64,000 nt of DNA from Excoecaria cochinchinensis (GCA_947683425.1 CANTUQ010000119.1:4985001-5049000); one strand, 5' to 3'. Positions 1 through 11,115 are shown, counted from the first letter of the stretch. The notes: generated by a model from the sequence alone, not told the origin. Numbers and translations: made by a program.

Positions 1-818
1 GAGAGGTGTCTTTCTTGGGTCGTATTGTGTCGGCTAAAGGTATTCAAGTTGATCCGGCTAAGATTGAGGCGATTGTGAAATGGAAGGCGCCTAGGAATTT
101 ACCGAAAGTGAGAAATTTCCTAGGTTTAGCTGGGTATTATCGTCAGTTTGTTAAGGGGTTTTCAGTCATTGCTGCTCCTTTGACCAGACTGTTGAGAAAA
201 GGGGTCAGATTTGAGTGGTCGGACAAGTGTCAGGCATGTTTTGAGCAGTTGAAGAGGTTGTTAGTCGAAGCTCTTGTACTCACTCAGCCCACTTTGGGTA
301 AGGAGTTTGTGATGTACAGTGACGCTTCAGGTGTTGGACTTGGTTGTGCTTTGATGCAAGAGGGTAAGGTTATGTCTTATGCGTCTCGCCAGTTGAAGCC
401 TCATGAGAAGAATTATCCGACGCATGATTTAGAGTTAGCAGCTGTGATCTTTGCTTTAAAGATTTGGCGGCATTATCTGTATGGGGAGACGTGTAGGATC
501 TTTATGGTTCATAAGAGTTTGAAGTATCTCCTCATGCAGAAAGAGTTGAATATGAGGCAGCATCGTTGGTTAGAATTGTTCAAAGATTATGATTGTATTT
601 TGGAATATCATCCGAGCAAGTCTAATGTTGTAGCAGATGCTTTGAGTCAAAAGTCAGTTTCAGCTTTGTTTTTACAGCGCTTCAAATGGAGATTGGATCC
701 AAAAGCGGCTTTGGTTGCCCAATTGAAAGCTAAGCTGTTTTTGAGGCACTTGATTATCGATGCCCAGAAAGATGATGTGAAATTACAACGAGTGTTACAA
801 GAGATTCAAAATGGTAAG
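1..818 (+). pseudogene. Chromovirus (Ty3/gypsy) pol fragment: RT tail and RNase H
   Basis: The frame is open from the window edge to the O1 insertion. It encodes the end of the reverse transcriptase (FLGLAGYYRQFV, the connection region), then an RNase H with YSDASGVGLG, an HDLELAAV segment and the VADALS motif. These are typical of plant chromovirus Pol, which copies element RNA into DNA in virus-like particles. The usual Thr-Asp-His before KSLKYL reads Met-Val-His here (about 505-513), so one catalytic aspartate is lost. The polyprotein stops at the O1 LTR and resumes at 18754 with an integrase zinc-binding region. The N-terminal part lies outside the window. Lineage assignment is from motif recognition and is secure at the Ty3/gypsy level. 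Confidence 0.9.
814..818. other. Target-site duplication GTAAG, left copy of O1
   Basis: GTAAG directly precedes the O1 LTR start TGTGATGCG, and the same five bases follow the other O1 LTR at 18754-18758. Five-base duplications are usual for Ty3/gypsy integration. Removing one copy plus 819-18753 rejoins the chromovirus pol coding sequence. Confidence 0.9.
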
Positions 819-890
819 TGTGATGCGCGCCGAACCCCGGGCCACCCCGAATCGCTCGCCTTCAGGGCTTTCGGGATGAGGTCCATAAAA

Positions 891-910
891 ACTTATAAGG
901 AATTACAAGT
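891..910 (-). other. Conserved U5 stem-loop, O1 3' LTR
   Basis: ACTTATAA and TTACAAGT face each other across GGAA, with one A/C mismatch. The equivalent hairpin in five other Ogre-type LTRs of this window keeps pairing with different bases. A PBS-like TGGCGACTCCA (minus strand, 941-951) and a CCCAAT/ATTGGG hairpin (952-968) lie beside it. Confidence 0.6.
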
Positions 911-3150
911 GCGTCCATTTTGGGCAACAATGAGGTTTCATGGAGTCGCCACCCAATAGAACATTGGGAAAGGTCGTCTAGTCTCAGTGAGCCTAAGACA
1001 GCGCTCCTGTGTCCATCATAGGCAAGCCGGAGGTGTTTTGGAGGCCCCACCCTAATAGAACATTAGGATGGCCCTCTCGCCTCGCGCCTGGGCAAACCAG
1101 AGGTATCTTAGAGGCTCCACCCTAATAGAACATTAGGATGGCCCTCTCGCCTCGTGGCGCCTAGGACTATGCAAATTGAGCCTTTTGGGACACAAGAGGT
1201 GTCTTGGAGGCCCCATCCCAATAGAAAATTGAGATGGCCCTCTCGTCTTGTTGAGCCCAAAGGCCAGAGAAGGTTCGGGACTTCCCATTTATTCATACCT
1301 TGGTTAAGTTTATAATTGAGTTTTGAATTTAGCGTTTCATCCCCTTTCTCATTCAATTAAATGCAGTTTAATTAAAGTGCAAGTTATTCATTCAAAGGAA
1401 GCGATAAATAAAAGCATAATTAAAATCAAGCGTATGAAAATAAATTACAACAAAATTAGGGGCGGAATACAACCCCCATTGTGAATAAAATACAAATCAT
1501 ACATGAAACGGGATATACATTAAAGATGAGGACTTTGGTTCTCGCATGCATATTTATTGTGAAACAATTTTGATGTGACAATTTTTATTTTAGATGGAGA
1601 AAATTGGGACATTGGTCCCATTTTTATTAGGAAAGCTTTCAAGTTAATTAATAAAAATGTTTTTGTGATTTTCTTTTTAAACGTGCCTAAAATAAACAAT
1701 TTATAAGAAAATTACATGGCAAAATAAATGAAAAAGCCAAATAAATGAAATATTATAGATAAAGCAATTAAATATTTAACCCAAACGAGCCTTCTGGATC
1801 TCCTCGGGTGCTCGCAAAAATGTCCAAGTAAAGAAAATAAGTTTTGACATAAAAAAACACAAATGAAATGATATTAGTAATTAAATCAATAAAATCAATT
1901 AAACATATAAAATAATGAATAATAAATTAAGATAAAATAAGATGACATGAAGGATGATAAATGAATTAACATGTTAACAAATCAAAATAAATAAAAATAT
2001 GCATTAAATGATAAAAGAATTAAATGATTTGATTAAAATAAATAATGAACATGATGATAATAATAATAATGACCAATGACAATAAATAATAAATATATAA
2101 CAATAACAATGAAAAAGAATGATAAAAAGTAATGAATAAAAGAATGATGAAAATAATTAAATGAGTGACATGATTAATTAATGTTATCCCAATTAATATA
2201 AAATATTTACATGGCAAAAAAGATCAATCAAAATAAATTAATTAATTACATGTTAAAAATAATAAAAAATCAAAGCAAAAATAAATTATCTACATGTTAG
2301 CAATAATAAGAAATCAATATTTACAAGTTAGAAATGATAAGAAATTAATATTTACATGAACGAAAATAATATATAAACATATTAAATGAGAGAAACATAA
2401 AAACAATAGAATAAATGAAAATAATAAAATACACATGTTAATCAATTAAATATGAACAAAATAAAACATAAAAGATCAAGCGCAGAATGTTTACGTTCAG
2501 AGTTTCAGATTCGATGAAAGTAAAAATGATAATTGATTTTCTTGTTTGTGATGTGCAAGATTAGAGTTGCATATGATGAAAATGGTGGAATTTTATTCAA
2601 AAAAATAAATTGCAAAGAAAATAATGAAAGAAAATAAAAAATTCTTTAAGAACAAAAAATGATTTTTATTGATAAAAATATTTTCATGAACAAACAATTA
2701 TTTTATTTGTCTCAAAAAATTATTTATGAAAAAAACTTATTTTTTAGAAAATCAAATGAAAAATTAGATTTCAAGGACAAACAATTATTTTGTTTGTCTC
2801 AAAAATCTATTTTTCATAAAAAAATGATTCAAATAAAAATCATTGAAAAAACTTAAGTGAAAAAATTATTGAAAGACAAAAAGTATGAAAATTGAATTTT
2901 TAATAAAAAATAATCACTTTATTTGTCTCAAAAATCAACTTTCTAGCAACAAAATTCCATCTAAAATATATTTAGAAGAAATTCTATTGGAAAAAAGAAG
3001 AAAAAGAATTGAGTTTTTCTATTTCTATTATTTTGTTGGGGGAAAATCGGAAAATTTAGAGAGAAATGTTGAAGAAGAAGTAGAGAAAACTTAAGAAAAC
3101 CTAAAAAATAAAACCTGAAAAATTTCCCCCCATTCATTTTTTATCTTTTT

Positions 3151-3164
3151 CTATTTATATTAAG
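3151..3164 (-). promoter_or_regulatory. TATA-like site in O1 3' LTR
   Basis: The minus strand reads CTTAATATAAATAG, a TATA-box-like sequence in the element's sense direction. The same site is in the other O1 LTR (18171-18183), and a related TATATAAATAG is at 57614. Such a site in U3 would position LTR transcription. Only sequence similarity supports it. Confidence 0.4.
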
Positions 3165-3344
3165 AAAAAAAAATGGAAAATAAAATTAATTAAGGAAAAC
3201 TAATTAATTAATTCGAAATATTATTTATCTAAGTTTTAAAAATGAAAAAAAAAACCCTTTAAAAATGGGATAGAAATTCCAATTTTGGGTGAAAAATCGG
3301 AAAAAACTGATTTTGGGGAAGAAAATCACGTTTTGTGGCAGAAT

Positions 3345-3522
3345 TGGGCCACCAACGCCCGTCGCTCGCCAGCGCGCGCGACGCGTGCTGCCAAGCAAGA
3401 TGGGCGAGCGACGGCTCGCCCGTCGGGCTCGCGGAGCGTTGCGCGATGGCGCTCCGCGCGCAAGCGCTGCACGCTGCGCCAGCATGCGCGCTACAGCAAG
3501 GCTCCGCTGCGGCCGACGCTCG
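3345..3522. other. GC-rich palindromic cassette in O1 3' LTR
   Basis: An abrupt GC- and CpG-rich island of about 180 bases lies inside an LTR that is otherwise mostly A and T. It contains near-perfect inverted repeats such as GGGCGAGC-GACG-GCTCGCCC and GGAGCG facing CGCTCC. Equivalent islands of differing sequence occupy the same position in the related LTRs at 6410, 14219, 18362 and 57268. Confidence 0.65.
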
Positions 3523-3743
3523 AATTTTTTTTTTTAAAAAAATTAACTAAAAATACTACAATTTCTAAACCCCATTTTTCAAATCTAATTTTAAAAATAT
3601 TTTTTTATTATTTTTTATTTTTTTCACTCTAAAATGCAAATTTGACCACGAAATCACCACTTTCAACCTTTTTGCCTGTGAACAGACATCTTATCATCAT
3701 TGGGTAACTCTGATCTGGGCTGTCTTAGGAGCTGGTGTTTACA

Positions 3744-3840
3744 GTTGCCCCCAATTTTGGGGAAACTAGTGCACTATTGCCTAGATGAGATAAAATTCAG
3801 AGAAGAAGGAAAGAGATGCGTACCTAAGGCAGCCCTTACC
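3744..3840 (-). other. Polypurine tract and conserved preceding block of O1
   Basis: The minus strand reads AAAATTGGGGGCAAC directly against the 3' LTR, the expected place for the plus-strand DNA primer. The roughly 90 bases before it (GGCTCATCTAGGCA-like, TAGTGCACTAG-like) also precede the tracts at 44671 and 57034, so the block is conserved across three elements. Confidence 0.75.
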
Positions 3841-3895
3841 TTTTTGCCGTTTGGAAGGTTGCAGCTTGTCGCTGTCGAGCTGTAGTATTATCCAA

Positions 3896-4340
3896 CTATG
3901 GCTCGTTTGCAATCTTTTCTATCGCATTGTCCCGCTCGCCTCCGGTCGGCTTGCACGGCGTCTGTGAGATGCGTTGTCCTCTAACCACAATCGTGTTGCG
4001 ATCTGTTTTATCGCGTGTGCCCCGCTATCCTCGTCTCGGCATGCACGATGGCTGATCTATCCGCTGGCCTCATCTCGGCTTGCACGGTGTTTGTGGGATG
4101 CGGTATTCTCTAACCACAATCCTGTTGCGATCTGTTCTATTGCTGGTGTCCCACTAGCCTCGTCTTTGGCTGCACGGAGTCTGTGAGATGCAGTACTCTA
4201 ACTACAACCTCTGTTTGCAATCTTTTCTATCGCTGGTGTCCTGCTAGCCTCGTCCCGGCCTACACGGAGTCTGTGAGATGCAGTATTCTCTAACTACAAC
4301 CTCTGTTTTGATCTGTTCTATCGCTGGTGTTTATCTTGAA
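3896..4340 (-). repeat. Tandem array, about 90-130 bp units, in O1 3' region
   Basis: Units contain GATCTGTTCTATCGCTGGTG, a GCCTCGTCTCGGC-like stretch, and TCTGTGAGATGC followed by TCTAACTACAACC. The same family appears in the opposite orientation at 55900-56885, matching the opposite orientation of the two host elements. Spacing is irregular. This is a known trait of Tat/Ogre 3' regions. Confidence 0.75.
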
Positions 4341-4579
4341 CCTCTTCTTTTTTTTTTTTGCAAGAAAGGGAAAAGCAAATGTGCAGGGTATATAAAAGAG
4401 ATGCATACCTGTGGTAGTACATGCCTGTTAGGGGCGTTTTTAGATGTGTGCCCCCTGAAGGACAGGTAGTTATTCCTTAGATATCGATTCCTCTATCATC
4501 TCCATCAGGGTCTCCTTGTTGGGAAGACCTGTGTGTCTCTTAAGAGGTTTCTGTGCTCGCAGGGAGATTTTGAAAATTT

Positions 4580-4780
4580 GTGCTCACTGAGAGACTTTGA
4601 CGCTCACTGAGAGACTTTGATGCTCACTGAGAGACTTTGATGCTCACTGAGGGACTTTGACGCTCATTGAGAGACTTTGACGCTCACTGAGAGACTTTGA
4701 CGCTCATTGAGGGACTTTGATGCTCAACGAGAGACTTTGAGGCTCACTAAGAGACTTTGACGCTCACTGAGAGACTTTGA
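4580..4780 (-). repeat. 20-bp minisatellite (GCTCACTGAGAGACTTTGAC)
   Basis: Ten consecutive 20-base units differ by single substitutions. A shorter, inverted version is at 51695-51785 in the Ogre 3' region of the right half of the window. There are no spacers, so this is a plain tandem repeat. Confidence 0.85.
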
Positions 4781-4785
4781 CTTCT

Positions 4786-4920
4786 AGCCTCCAGAGAGGA
4801 AATTATATTTGAGCCTCCTCAGAGGAAAATTATATTTGAGCCTCCAAAGAGGAAATTGGATTTGAGCCTCCTCAGAGAAAAATTATATTTGAGCCTCCAA
4901 AGAGAAAATTTAGATTGGAG
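4786..4920 (-). repeat. About 26-bp minisatellite (GAGCCTCCTCAGAGGAAA)
   Basis: Five units of GCCTCC(TC)AGAGGAAA followed by TTATATTTGA abut the 20-bp array. The same pair of arrays, in the reverse order and orientation, lies at 51520-51785, so the two 3' regions are collinear. Confidence 0.8.
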
Positions 4921-6181
4921 GTTTTGGTTGCTCGCCCATAAGCGGATAGGTTTCCATGTCTTTGGCGACCTTTAAAATGATTTTTTTTTTGTAAATTTTG
5001 GATGTATTTGAATTTTTACAGTATATTGGATTTTCAAGGCCTTGAAAATATCTTCTTCTTTTTATTTTGTTGTTTTGTTTTGTTTGTTTTTGTTGTTTGT
5101 TTTTTGAAGAGTTGTATTCTTTGTACATTTGAATTTGGATTTTGTACACTTTGTGTGATGTGTGTGAGCGTACATCTTATGATAGAGAAACTTACCTAAT
5201 TGCCCCCGGTATGGTATGCATGAATAGGCTTACTCTTTTAAATGTCTTCTTGGGAGCAAGTCCATAAGGTTCCATTCTCGTGAGGACTTCATCTTGATCT
5301 AATTGTTCGGCGTGGATGAGCACCGATATAGAGCTGAAACTGTACCTCGGTCCATTTTTGCGTCTAATTGCCTAAAGTATGTGTGGTTAGTCCGACTTCT
5401 CAAGGGATCTTCTTTTCTGTAGATTTGTGTGATTCCGGATTGCCCTTAGCATGGTGTGCCTAGACAAGCTGGTTCTTTTGGGCATTCCACCTCTGTACAT
5501 ATTTACTTGATTTTATGCCGGATACAGTGGCCGATCATGTTGAACTGAACCCACCCCTTGGATCATCCTTGCTCATGAGGTCTATTTGAGCCTTTCCTTC
5601 TGAGTCATATGCACAACAATATATACAAAAGATTGCGTGTGCGTATGGAACTATGTGTGGGAAATATATGCATAAAGCTATATACACGAAACATGAGCAA
5701 AAGATTAATGTGCAAGAATTGTGTGTGCATATCTATACGTGTAAAAGATTGAATGCACGTGACATGCATGTGATATGCAAAAATGAATAGACCACATGCC
5801 AGGTGGTTAAGGGATTCGTTGAGGGTACTGCTCGGCTGCTCACATTGTCTGATGCTCCCAAGGATCTAGAAAAGCGTTGTCTTGGCTTTACGGACTCTGA
5901 CCCATAATGTTTTAAAAGAGCAATGACTCGTACGCATCTTTGCCCCCCGATAAATGAGCATTTTGCCCCTCAGGACTCTGAATCAAATTCTGCATTATGC
6001 ACCACCTGCCTAAAGGAAAATTATTTGGAGTAATGTTGCCTTATCACTCCAAGCTTCAAAAGTCATTGTTTTAAAGGTAGGGCGTCCCTTGTGGATTTTC
6101 ACACTAGCTTTTCTTAGCGGGAAATACGTCCTTTTAGGGATTTTCACATAACCCTGTGCCTAATTTTTGCCCGAAATGGAG
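4921..6181 (-). other. Non-coding 3' region of O1
   Basis: No coding frame is supported. The stretch matches 50735-51520 in inverse orientation (for example the TGTGTGGGAAATA segment at about 5654 and its counterpart near 50738), which places it in the Ogre 3' untranslated region. Short frames on both strands here are chance openings. Confidence 0.7.
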
Positions 6182-6409
6182 CCAACTGTAGACACCGGGT
6201 CATGAGACAGCCCAGATCAGAGTTACCCAATGATGATAGATGCCTTGTCACAGGCAAAAAGGTTGAAAGTGGTGATTTCCTATTTAAATTTGCATTTTAG
6301 AGTGAAAAATGGAAAAATAATAAAAAAATATTTTAAAAATTAGTTTTGAAAAATGGGGGCTTAAAATTATAGTATTTTTAGTCAATTTTAATTTTAAAAA
6401 AAAAAATCG

Positions 6410-6615
6410 GATCGCGAGTGTCGGGCGCGGCGGCGCGCAGGCGCACTGGCGCCCAGCTTGCGGGAGCCCGAGCGCCCAGCGCGTTGCGCACGCAAAGGCG
6501 ACGCGCAGCGTCGCCAATGCTACGCGTCGCTAAAAGCACGTGCAGCATTATGCGCACATCGCGCTGGCACACACGGAAGCGCGCAGCGCTGCCGCTCCGA
6601 CGCCCGTCCCTATAT
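6410..6615. other. GC-rich cassette in the 6187-9040 solo LTR
   Basis: A CpG-dense stretch sits in AT-rich LTR sequence. It includes GCGACGGGCGTCCC twice and many GCGC-type self-complementary words. It occupies the same LTR position as the islands at 3345, 18362 and 57268. Confidence 0.55.
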
Positions 6616-8951
6616 AGCGACGGGCGTCCCTACTTCTGGCCGTCGCTAAAGGGTCTGATACCCCTTTTTTCCGATTTTTGGACCTAAAAATCAGTTTTTT
6701 ACCCCTTTTTTCAAGGTTTTAAGAAATTTTTTCCATTTTTAAAAATTAAAATAGGTAATATCTGATTTAATTAAATTTTATCCCTTTAATTATTTTATTT
6801 TTCCTATTTTTTTCATATAAAAAGAATGAGATGAAAACCTAAAAGGAGTGGAATTTTTATAGGGTTTTTTTTCTCTTCATCTTTTCTCTTCCGCTCAATT
6901 TCTCTAAGAAAAATTAAACAAAAAAATTGAGTTCATCTTTTTAGTTCTTTTTTCCAATAGAATTTCTTCTAAACACTTTTTAGAAGAAGATTTATTGATG
7001 CAATTTAATTTTGAGGCAAACATAATAATTGTTTGCTCTCAAAATTCAATTTTTAACTTGTTATTTGTTTTCAATTAAACTTTTTCAAGGTTTTTTTAAT
7101 TATTTTGAATCTTTTTTTGATGAACAATGGATTTTGGAGCAAAACAAATAATTGTTTGTTCCTAAAATCGATTTTTTCATTTGTTTTTCTAAAAAATAAT
7201 TTTTTCTCATAAATGATTTTTTTTCTTTGGAACAAATAAAATAATTGTTTGTTCTTGACATCATTTTCATTCTTTTAATCAATAAAAATCATTCTTTTGG
7301 CAAAGAAATTAATTTTTTGTTTTTAAAGAATTGTTGATTTTCTTTCTTCATTTTTAAGCCTATTTTTTCTTGGAATGAAATTCCAACATTTTTATTATTC
7401 AATTCTAATCTTGCAAATCAAGAACAGGGAAATCAATCATCTTTTTACCTTCATCGAATCCGAAACTCTGAGGGTAAACATTTCGGGCTTGTTCTTCTTA
7501 TTCTTTTTGTTCATATTTAATTTATTCATGTTCATTTTTATTATTTTCAGTTATTTATTTATTTATTTTGTTTATATTTAATTTATTAACATGCATATTT
7601 TTTATTATTATTCTCATCCATTTTTTTTATTCATGTGAATATTGATTTCTTTTAATTCCTAACATGTAATTAATTTATTTCACTTTAATTCATCATTATT
7701 TTTAACATGTAATTAAATTAATTCATTTTGATTGATCTTTTTGCCATGTAAATGGTTTATATCATTTGTGAATATATTTAATTAATCATGTCATTTATTT
7801 AATCATTTTTAATTCTTTTCCATTGTCATTATCATATGTTTAATATTTTGTTCACTTATTTATTGTCATTATTATCATGTTCATATTTTTACACATTAAT
7901 TAATTAACATGTATTTTATTCCAATTACATCTTTTAACCCACTTATTATTCATAACACATTTTTCTCATTTATTTTAAATCGATAACATTTTAATTCATT
8001 TATGATTTTGATATCATTTCATTTTATCTCATTTTATTTTATCTTATCATTTATTTTATATTTAATTGATTTTAATTTATTTTAATTGATTCAATTACTA
8101 ACATTATTTTTATTTGTGTTTTATTTTATTTCACATCTCATTTTTTGCTTGGGCATTTTTGCGAGCACACGGGGAGATCTAAGAGGCTCGTTCGGGTTAC
8201 ATATTTATTTTCTTCGTTTGTAATATTTATTTATTTTGGCTTTTTCATTTATTTTTGCCATTTAATTTTCTTGTAAAATTATTTATTTAGGCCCACTAGA
8301 AAGAAAGTCACTAAACGTTTTTTTTATTAATTAATTTGAAATTTTTCCTAAATAAAAATGGGACCAATGTCTCAATTTTCTCCATCCAAAATAAAACCAT
8401 CACATCAAAATTGTTTTATAATAAATATGCATGCGAGGACCAATGTCCTCATCATTAATGAATATCCCGCTTTATGCATGTTTTGTATTTTATTTAGAAT
8501 GGGGGTTGTATTCCGCCCCTAGTTTTGTTGTAATATTTTTACATATGCTTTATTTTATTTACGCTTTTAATTATCGCTTTCACTACGTGATTGACACGCG
8601 CTTTAATTAATTGCATTAAAATGAATGAGAAATGGGATGAAACTCTAAATTCAAAACTCGATTATAAACTTAACCAAGGTATGAATAAATGAGAAGTCCC
8701 GAACTCACTCTGGTCTTTGGGGCTCAATGAGGCGAGAGGTCTAGGACTTCCAAGACACCTCTTGAGTCTCACCAAACGACTTAAATTTACAATCCTAGGC
8801 TCCATAGGGTTAGAATGCCTCCAAGACCCCTTTGGCTTGCCCAAGATGGATATGTATGCGCCGTCTTAGGTTCGCTGAGACTAGACGACCCTTCCCAATG
8901 TTCTATTGGGTTGCGACTCCAAGAAACCTCATTGTTGCCCAAAATAGACGC

Positions 8952-8972
8952 ACTTGTAAATACCTTACAAGT
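8952..8972 (+). other. Conserved U5 stem-loop, solo LTR
   Basis: ACTTGTAA and TTACAAGT pair perfectly (8 bp) around ATACC. It lies about 70 bases inside the LTR 3' end, as in the other Ogre-type LTRs here. Confidence 0.6.
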
Positions 8973-9045
8973 TTTATGAACCTTTCCTGATCGCCCTAAA
9001 GCGGGCCCTCGGGAGGCCATGAGGTTTGGCGCGCGTCACACCAAC

Positions 9046-9174
9046 CCACTCCAGCGGCTTTTTTTTTATTCATTTTTTTGAAGGATAGACTGCCTGTTCC
9101 CAGGTTTTCACCCTACCCTTTGGCCTAACTTTTGCTTAGAGAGCCAGTCACGGTTTTCATCTATAACAGCCTTT

Positions 9175-9210
<36 letters not shown>

Positions 9211-10047
9211 AGGGTATGACTGTAATAAAAGTCGAAGCTACTATTAGAGCCCCCTTCTAGAGTAATCGACAGTTATTTACTGAGGCATTTTCTCCTTAGG
9301 CATCGATTACATTCCATGGCTTGCCTTGATGAATATATTGTTAGATTGGGTGAGGTAGCAGATGAGGATCGGGTTCTTTAGGACTTCATGAGGCTGCCTT
9401 TTTACCTTACCTACCCATTGTGCTCGATAGTTCAGAGGGATTAATGATGTAATGAGGCATCCCTATCTTTCCAAGGTGGACCTTATCTTTGTCTTTTACC
9501 TCCAGATACCATAGCCTCTGGGCAAGCTTCCGGTGAAAACTATTATGCCATCTATCGGGGGTTGTTCTTTCACTCCCACTAATGCACTCAAGAGGTAGGT
9601 GGTCAGTCCCACAATCGATAGCAGAACTCATCGACTTAGACATTCGGATGGTGAGAGCAGTAGCAGAGTGTAGCCTTTTAGATTTCATGCATTCAGCAAT
9701 GAACAATATTTCTCTTTTTATAAATGAACTAGAAAATAATGAACACATGTAGTTGCAAAGATTGTGTACATTTCGGTATGATTTCTCTATACATGATCAT
9801 TATCTAACATTGATTTAAAATGCAAAACTACATCTAATCTCAGAGTATATCTTGTAAGCATCAAACTCCTGTCTCCAATCAGCCCTCTCGGGTTTTCTTG
9901 ATCCGATATTTTCTCTTAAGCCTCTAATTTTTGCCCAGGGTGTCTATTTTCGGTTTTCACCTTGACGAGGCGCCCATTTTTAGCAAGGCCGCCTTTTTCA
10001 ATTTTCGACCCGCTGGGCTTTTATTCTTTTCTTTTGATTTTTAGTCT
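9046..10047 (-). other. Non-coding 3' region of O1 next to pol end
   Basis: It lies between the pol stop codon (10048-10050) and the solo LTR. It contains duplicated CGGTTTTCACC / CGGTTTTC motifs (about 9950-10010) that recur after the O2 pol gene (29630-29690), so these motifs are a conserved non-coding feature of the family. A (TC)n microsatellite lies at about 9179-9206. No gene is seen. Confidence 0.65.
9179..9206. repeat. (TC)n microsatellite
   Basis: An uninterrupted run of TC dinucleotides, about 13 units, within the O1 3' region. Confidence 0.9.
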
Positions 10048-10833
10048 TTAGCCATGGAACATCTTGGGTCTGTCGATGTTGATCGGTTCTCCGTATTTGC
10101 TTCCACTGCTGTCTGTTGCTGATCCCTTAGACAATAACCCCTCAAGAACAAATGGGCCTTCCTACGCTGGTCTGAGTTCACCTCATTCATCTGGCACATT
10201 CGGACTCATTTACTTAAAGATTAAACCTCTCTCTTTCAGTGGTTGCTTTCTGACTTCCTTCTTGGATGATTGAACAGAGTGTTTTCTGATAGATTTGATT
10301 GTGGAGGTAATCCCATGACCTGTCCTTGTCTGACGTGTTTAACTGCTGCTGCCATTATTGCGCCCTGTCAGCTTTCGAACTCTGGGCTTCCATGAATGTC
10401 CTCAAAGATTTGAGCTCTACTTTGACTGGCCACCACTGCTTCTGCCCCATGTGACTCGTAGAGGTTACGATAGTGGTTCTCTAGCCTCGAAGTGCAAAAG
10501 AGCCATTTCTCTGCTCGATCTTTGTAGTTTCGAACCACCTTGACGCAGATCTCCTTGTTAACAGCCTTTCCTGCCCCATTGGTTTGGGGGCGATACAGGG
10601 AGGACTTATGGTCTTTAATGTCATACCTCTGGAGCAACTCCCTAGCTTTATCTATAAATTGTCCTTCCGTCATTGAATCCTGCATGATGTTGGAGACCAT
10701 ATCGACACATCGGATTTTTTTGATGACCCTGTCTGTTGGAGATCATAGGGCGCACCTCCCCTATAATGTCCATTCCCAAACTCGAGCAACCCGTATGCAT
10801 TATAAGTCAATAGAATCCTTTTGGTCCTTTTCG
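10048..10833 (-). pseudogene. O1 integrase remnant
   Basis: Read on the minus strand it matches the integrase of O2. It has LGMDIIGEVRPM near 10780, HHKSSPYRP-like KDHKSSLYRPQTNGAG near 10600, and the same C-terminal ending, an Asp-Arg then Phe-His-Gly before a stop at 10048-10050. Frameshifts and substitutions break it, including loss of the catalytic Glu context (GAGKAV where O2 has GAVEAG). The segment between the YWLT motif and the first catalytic Asp is deleted, so the zinc-binding domain is gone. It is a dead gene. Integrase would insert element DNA into the host genome. Confidence 0.8.
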
Positions 10834-11115
10834 AAAGTCAAGAAAAATGGCAAAGTACGGGCATGTGTAGATCAATGGGATTTGAACAAAGCTTGCCCCT
10901 GAATAGTTTCTCCTTTTTTTTTTTCATTTGGCCAGATCTACATATTGATTATTTTCCTTCCTTTTTTTCCTCTCTTCATATTTCGTCATTCTCTTTTTTT
11001 CGTTCTTTGTTCTTTTGTTCTTTTTTCTGTTCTTTTACTTTTATTCTTTTTTTTCTTTTCTTTTTTTCGAGGATAAGCTTTGTTCAAATCCTAATAGTTT
11101 ACACATAAACGCACT
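10834..11115. repeat. Inverted duplication of an RT motif around an AT-rich spacer
   Basis: On the plus strand 10838-10902 encodes KKNGKVRACVDQWDLNKACP, a reverse-transcriptase core motif, although O1 runs on the minus strand. On the minus strand 11070-11115 encodes the same DLNKA region in the correct direction. A T-rich spacer of about 150 bases (homopolymer runs with CTTTT) lies between. The same arrangement in mirror image is found at 48001-48300, so it is inherited by both copies and is not a local accident. Confidence 0.75.

Larger units (their letters stand above)
819..3743 (-). repeat. 3' LTR of O1 (about 2.9 kb)
   Basis: It starts TGTGATGCGCGCC and ends GGTGTTTACA on the plus strand. 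The same sequence with scattered differences recurs at 15868-18753. On the element strand it begins TGTAAACACC. The body is very AT-rich and contains a GC-rich island (3345-3522), a TATA-like site and, near the inner end, repeated modules with CCCAAT/ATTGGG-type stem-loops (952-968, 1051-1067). No coding potential is supported: the short frames here are AT-rich noise. Confidence 0.9.
6187..9040 (+). mobile_element. Ogre-type solo LTR nested in O1 (duplication CCAAC)
   Basis: It starts TGTAGACACCGGG and ends GCGCGTCACA, and is flanked on both sides by CCAAC (6182-6186 and 9041-9045). No internal region or second LTR accompanies it, so it is a solo LTR left by LTR-LTR recombination after insertion into the O1 3' region. 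Its orientation is opposite to O1. It carries a GC island (about 6410-6615), a CCCAAT/ATTGGG hairpin (8894-8910), a PBS-like TTGCGACTCCA (8911-8921) and a U5 hairpin. It has no coding content. Confidence 0.88.

Noticed and set aside
2020..2217. Hydrophobic small frame MPCKYF... recurring at 17052 and 58605
   Set aside because: It recurs only because it lies in homologous LTR sequence. The DNA is extremely AT-rich, the frames differ in length and have frameshifts between copies, and no initiation or conservation signal supports a protein.
3285..3632. Arg/Ala-rich frames across GC islands (also 6284-6687, 18252-18564, 57125-57549)
   Set aside because: Overlapping frames on both strands arise from the CpG-rich palindromic cassettes of the LTRs. 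No frame is conserved between LTR copies.
4580..4780. Regular direct repeats resembling a CRISPR array
   Set aside because: The 20-base units abut without unique spacers, there are no cas genes, and the context is a plant retrotransposon 3' region.
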